Origin: Paracentrotus lividus
Lineage: Eukaryota; Echinodermata; Echinoidea; Camarodonta; Echinidae
Assembly: GCA_940671915.1 (NCBI GenBank)
Contig: CALNVZ010003435.1
Location: 9,605,113-9,669,112, forward strand
Length of the DNA: 64,000 nucleotides
Direction of reading: 5' to 3'
Shown here piece after piece: positions 60,029 through 64,000 of this stretch. The stretch's first letter is position 1; each line of letters opens with the position of its first letter. The position numbers were made by a program, and so were the translations under genes. Below the pieces are notes generated by a model. It was not told where the DNA came from. It worked only from the letters and a program-made list of their open reading frames with translations, and ran no database searches.

Positions 60029-60330
60029 ATGACGTCTGGAGGTTATATATTTCATTACCTTAACATACTCATGACTACAATAGCAAAGAAGAGCTCCAAT
60101 ACAGCAATATGCCACAGAGCAATGCTTGGTAACTAAACAGGCAAGGTAGAAATTTTGCACTGAACAATGATCCATTTTTCATTTGCAAATTTTGTTTCTT
60201 TGTTATTTTCAAAGAAAGAAAAAAAAAACTTTTGTCTGGAGGTTATATGTTTCATTACTGTATACTGAGGATTATGAAAATAAATAAATGAAATAGTTCT
60301 AATACAGCTCGGCAATTCCATAGTTAACAC
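60029..60330 (+). repeat. Old tandem duplication, period about 203 bp
   Basis: GTCTGGAGGTTATAT[AG]TTTCATTAC occurs at about 60033 and 60235, with diverged following text (AATACAGC near 60099 and 60301). Confidence 0.5.
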
Positions 60331-61800
60331 CAGATATACCAGGATTTTTCAGATTGAGATTATTTGCGAAGTAATTATGTAAATGCAAACATGGAGCCAT
60401 CTCATGAATATATTTATATGTACATTTACTAGAAGCCTCTTTTATTTCCTTTCCTATAACAATGGTGCAAATAATCTAATTTTGAAAAAGCCTGGTAACT
60501 AACATTACTTGGGAATTGTGCAGCTACATTACGAATAAAGAATATTTGTAAAAGAGAAATCAATGTTATTGATGTTATTATCTTCCGTCTCATTTTCTCT
60601 GTACTTCTTATGTTGATGGTTTTGAGTCACACAGACAAGGTTGACAGTCAAGCATATTGCACTATTCTAAAAAAAAATAAAAAAATAAATGTATCCAAAT
60701 AACCAAGGTTTCAAGCTCTATTGTCCTGTTTCCCACATTTCTTGGCCCTTTTTCAAATAATATGACATCTTAATCTGAAGTATATTCTAAAGGCATTGAG
60801 GTAAACATTTGAGTCATTAAGCAACATAATTTGGGAAGGTACAGAAATAGAAAGAGAGAGAGAGAGAGAGAGAGAGATAGTTAAGGATAGAATAAAATAT
60901 ATTCATTGGCAGTGGAAGGTTGCGTCAAGTAATTTTTCTTGAAGGTGTGATTTTTCCTGAAAAGGACCTACATGTACTCACTCTCAGTTGGTGCACGTGA
61001 AACGATCTACTCATTGTTCTACCACCAGTGAAACTTTCAAGGAAGTTAAAATATATTCAATAAAACAGACCGTATAAGCAAACCAATCTTCTTTTTTCTC
61101 AATTTGAAAATTGTCTCAGATTCAGAGTCAGGAAAGTGTACAATGTACATTTCACTGGCATAAATATTGTTGGTTTTACCTTTTGTTACGTGACTACATA
61201 CATACTATGTGCCAAACACCTGTTGTTAAACCATGATCAAAAGGAAACAAGTACGTGTATGTGGATCTTTTAATCATGATAATTCAATATTGAAATTATA
61301 TTTTCCTCTACAAAACCAGAAACATTTTAGGCATAAATCTTTTGCTGTGATCTAATTTACCGTGCATTTAAATTTCCTGAATCGGTACTACACTCAAACT
61401 ATTAAAACTTTGGCAGTTTCTTTGAAAATTTTTTCCATTTCTAAAGTTTTCCCCAAAATTACATCTACGAACTGTAGCTCTGCGTACCATATCTTAAATA
61501 CTATTAAACTATATTTATACCTCTCCGCCCACGTTTCTGTTTTCCACAAGTGAATGAAAAGGTTGACATTTAACAATCCCTCAAAACAAATCCAGATGGC
61601 AATTGGTATACTGTTTTAAAAAAGGTCTTGATTGTTCTATGCTAGCTGGGGTCCTGCCCCTATACCTGCTCAGATAAGATACAGGCAAGGGTGACCTACA
61701 AAGTTGGGTGAGTTCATGTCATGTCATTATATCTGACATAAAGATATTAAGAGGGGCAATAACATTTGGAATGGTGATATAGGAACAAAATACTGATATG
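60331..61800. other. AT-rich flank
   Basis: It contains a (GA)n at 60855-60877. Nothing else could be supported. Confidence 0.4.
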
Positions 61801-61814
61801 ACAGTGCAATATGT

Positions 61815-62170
61815 AGGGTAGATAAGATACAGAGGAGTAGGGAGAGATGGAGGGGTGGGGAAGGGAGAGGGGGAGGAAAGAGGGAAAGAGAGAAATGAAG
61901 AAAATAAAGAAATTTAAGAAAATAAAGATCGATAGAGACTGGAATAGGGTGAAGGGGGTGAGCAAAAGAGGACAAATAGAAAATGGAAAAAAATATGAGA
62001 CAAATACTAAAAGTAAAGGAAGACAAATATGTTAGCCAACGGTTTCTGAAATGGGAACAAAACGTGTAAAGGAAAAAAAGCTTGGTGTGATTACAAATGG
62101 AGTTCAATGGAAGAGAGAGAAAAAAGAGATGGAGAAAGGAAGCGGTTGGATAGACATACATACACACAGA
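61815..62170 (+). repeat. Purine-rich tract on the plus strand
   Basis: GGAGAGGGGGAGGAAAGAGG-type sequence over several hundred bases. The 160-codon Leu/Ser/Phe minus-strand frame is its reading. Confidence 0.7.
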
Positions 62171-62415
62171 CAGACGGACAAACATAAGAGGATAACAAAC
62201 AGGGTTCATGAAATCAAAGATGATCTATGTAACTAAATGAGGGAAGCAAAGTTGAATGACAGTCTGAATAGACAGTGCTATAGGTAATCATTCAAGAATG
62301 TGACGGGCTATTTGGAAAATGTCAACAGTTGACACTACTAGGGAGATCTATGCTAGCAGTTTGCACTGGTAACACTACCGCTTGTTCCGTAAAGCTTCTG
62401 GATGGTTCACAAAAC

Positions 62416-62549
62416 CAGGGGGCCGGTTTCTCGAAACCTGTCATAAGTTCTTAGACAACCCATCGGGACACATGTTGTAAAATTAAAACACATTTAAAAG
62501 GGGTTTCTACGAACTTAGACTTATGACGGTTTTGAGAAACAGGCCCCTG
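62416..62549. mobile_element. MITE, about 134 bp
   Basis: CAGGGGGCCGGTTTCTCGAAA and CATAAGTTCTTAG at the left are inverted as AACTTAGACTTATGACGG and TTTGAGAAACAGGCCCCTG at the right. The target duplication is unclear. Confidence 0.75.
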
Positions 62550-64000
62550 TAGCCTGAACTGGACTGAATCAGCTTTGCTCACTTGTTAATTCGGGTTGCC
62601 GTATCTACGCACAAACAGGGACGTTTCCCAAACTTGGAAATGAATACAGAATGGCATAATAAGCTGCCACGCCTTAATCTATAAGGATTAGAAGATATTA
62701 AGAAAATATTAGCAGTATTCAGCACTCGGATGGAATATTGAAGAGCAACTATTTCTCTGTTATACGAGATGGCAGATTCCAAGTATAAATGTAGACCCAT
62801 CCACCTGCTACAAGACAAGACAACTCCAATATCTTTAGTGATACCCACACAAGCACTCATTATTTCACAACTACAAGAGTCTATTATCAAGCACCAGAAG
62901 GGCAAGTTGTACTCTTGCTTGTTGTGTCAGAAGGCAATGGACCAATGGAGTTTTAAAGCTGCCTGACATAAGATACACACTTGAAGAAAGAAATGCAGGG
63001 CGGGTTGTGACACTGTCCTTACAACGTCTGTCATAAAGAACAATAAATATGCCACTGGGATGGCATCATAATAACCAGTTAAAAGACTTAATTGAGTTCT
63101 CAAACTCCACCAAGACTGATAAACACCAAATAATGGCCCTATCAACAGCAATTCATCATTTGATAATGGCTTTCTCTCAAAATATATGGCCGTTTTGAGG
63201 CAAGGGGATTGGTCAGAAATACATGGCTTCTGACATTGATAGGGCGTGACTGAAATCATATGGCCCTCTTTCCACAAAGGTTCAACATCCTTTCTGTAGT
63301 TTTGTGCTGTAATTTCAAATTTGTTTTGGGTAAAAAACTTTCATTCCTTGCCTGAAGTCATAAAAGCCATGACGAGAAAAAAATGATGAGCGACACACAA
63401 TACATGAACAGCATTGTTATCATAACATGAAAAGCATAAAGATGATTAATTTTGAAATTGAAGTTCCCTATTATTCAAAAGGATGACAAGATAATTGATG
63501 CTTATCGCACCCCGCGACATGGATGCGTGACCTGCGACTAAACACATCTGCACGAGTAATCCTCCAAAATATATTAACCCTAAAACTCCCAGACAGTGCA
63601 GCTCTAACTTGTAAGAGTTAGATGCAGAGTGCTTGTGACACTAAAAGAGAAGGGAGAGGGGGGGGGGCAGCAGGGAAACCAGGGTGATCATCATTTTTAT
63701 GACTCTAAAAGTGACACCAAGGGGTAGCTTGGCGCAATGAGGGGAGCGAAAAAAATCAATTACTCCGACGTGTCTGGCTGCTCAATGGGCTGAAACGCAA
63801 GCACCTGAGCGGTATACAGACGGGACAGATGGATCAAGTAAGAAAAGTTGCTCTTTCCTCTTTTCTCTCTCTCTCTCTCACTCATTTTGCGCAACATTCA
63901 GGTTTGGGTCAGTCGGTATTCTTTGATATAGTTGTACACTTGAACAGAGCGGATGAGTCATGCATCATTCTTGTTGTTTCAAGTCAACAAATGTAAGTTA
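62550..64000. other. Unclassified sequence at the window end
   Basis: Two minus-strand frames stand end to end: 62927-63277 (116 codons) and 62579-62905 (108 codons). Neither shows a domain I recognise, and their composition is not convincingly coding. A G-run lies at 63657-63667 and a CT block at 63856-63880. Confidence 0.35.

Noticed and set aside
61727..62209. 160-codon minus-strand frame with membrane-like composition
   Set aside because: It is the complement of a purine-rich tract; hydrophobicity comes from CT/TTC codons.
62579..63277. Two consecutive minus-strand frames of 108 and 116 codons
   Set aside because: No recognisable domain, different frames, no splice logic; treated as unclassified.

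Overview
This window is animal genomic DNA from a marine invertebrate deuterostome, most likely an echinoderm such as a sea urchin or brittle star. The reasons are: low gene density with introns; AT-rich sequence full of nested inverted-repeat DNA transposons; dispersed repeats built around a GAGCGCGAAGCGCGAGC-type core; a marked excess of the palindrome TAGGCCTA; and one gene whose cytoplasmic tail matches the vertebrate PMEPA1/LDLRAD4 (TMEPAI) family. The species assignment is inference. Nothing looks prokaryotic: there are no operons, rRNA genes or CRISPR arrays.

The one gene I can support lies on the minus strand. Exon 3 (45627 down to 44881, ending in TGA) encodes a cytoplasmic tail with the family's Smad-binding block (R-A-P-P-N-R-T) and one PPPY motif. 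Exon 2 (47168 down to 46972) encodes a single transmembrane helix. Both splice junctions between them are canonical and phase 0. A candidate first coding exon lies near 53396-53176, with a GC-richer probable 5' UTR and promoter at 53.4-54.6 kb. The repeat-poor stretch 40.1-44.9 kb probably holds a long 3' UTR. In vertebrates this family uses the PPNR segment to hold receptor-Smads away from TGF-beta/activin receptors and PY motifs to recruit NEDD4-type ubiquitin ligases, so the protein is best read as a TGF-beta feedback inhibitor.

Layout: 1-19.3 kb is a transposon graveyard. It holds a Tc1/mariner-like element with another element nested in it, several foldback (long inverted repeat) elements with TA target duplications, a Harbinger-like element, a tRNA-derived SINE with a microsatellite tail and a decayed non-LTR reverse-transcriptase fragment. 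Two copies of one dispersed repeat (3.66-9.53 kb and 12.57-14.19 kb) act as each other's empty sites and fix three insertion boundaries to the base. 19.3-22.7 kb is mostly unique with (CT)n blocks. 22.7-26.1 kb has another foldback element with a nested piggyBac-like MITE, then a Harbinger-like MITE. 26.3-30.2 kb is strongly pyrimidine-rich on the plus strand. 30.2-34.3 kb is mostly unique with long A, T and AT runs. 34.36-37.27 kb has two more repeats. A sequence gap lies at 38213-38552. 40.1-54.6 kb is the gene region. 54.6-64.0 kb is upstream flank with a second gap (57218-57589) inside an inverted-repeat element and a recent 187-bp tandem duplication.

Most open frames longer than 60 codons are chance readings of simple repeats or transposon ends.
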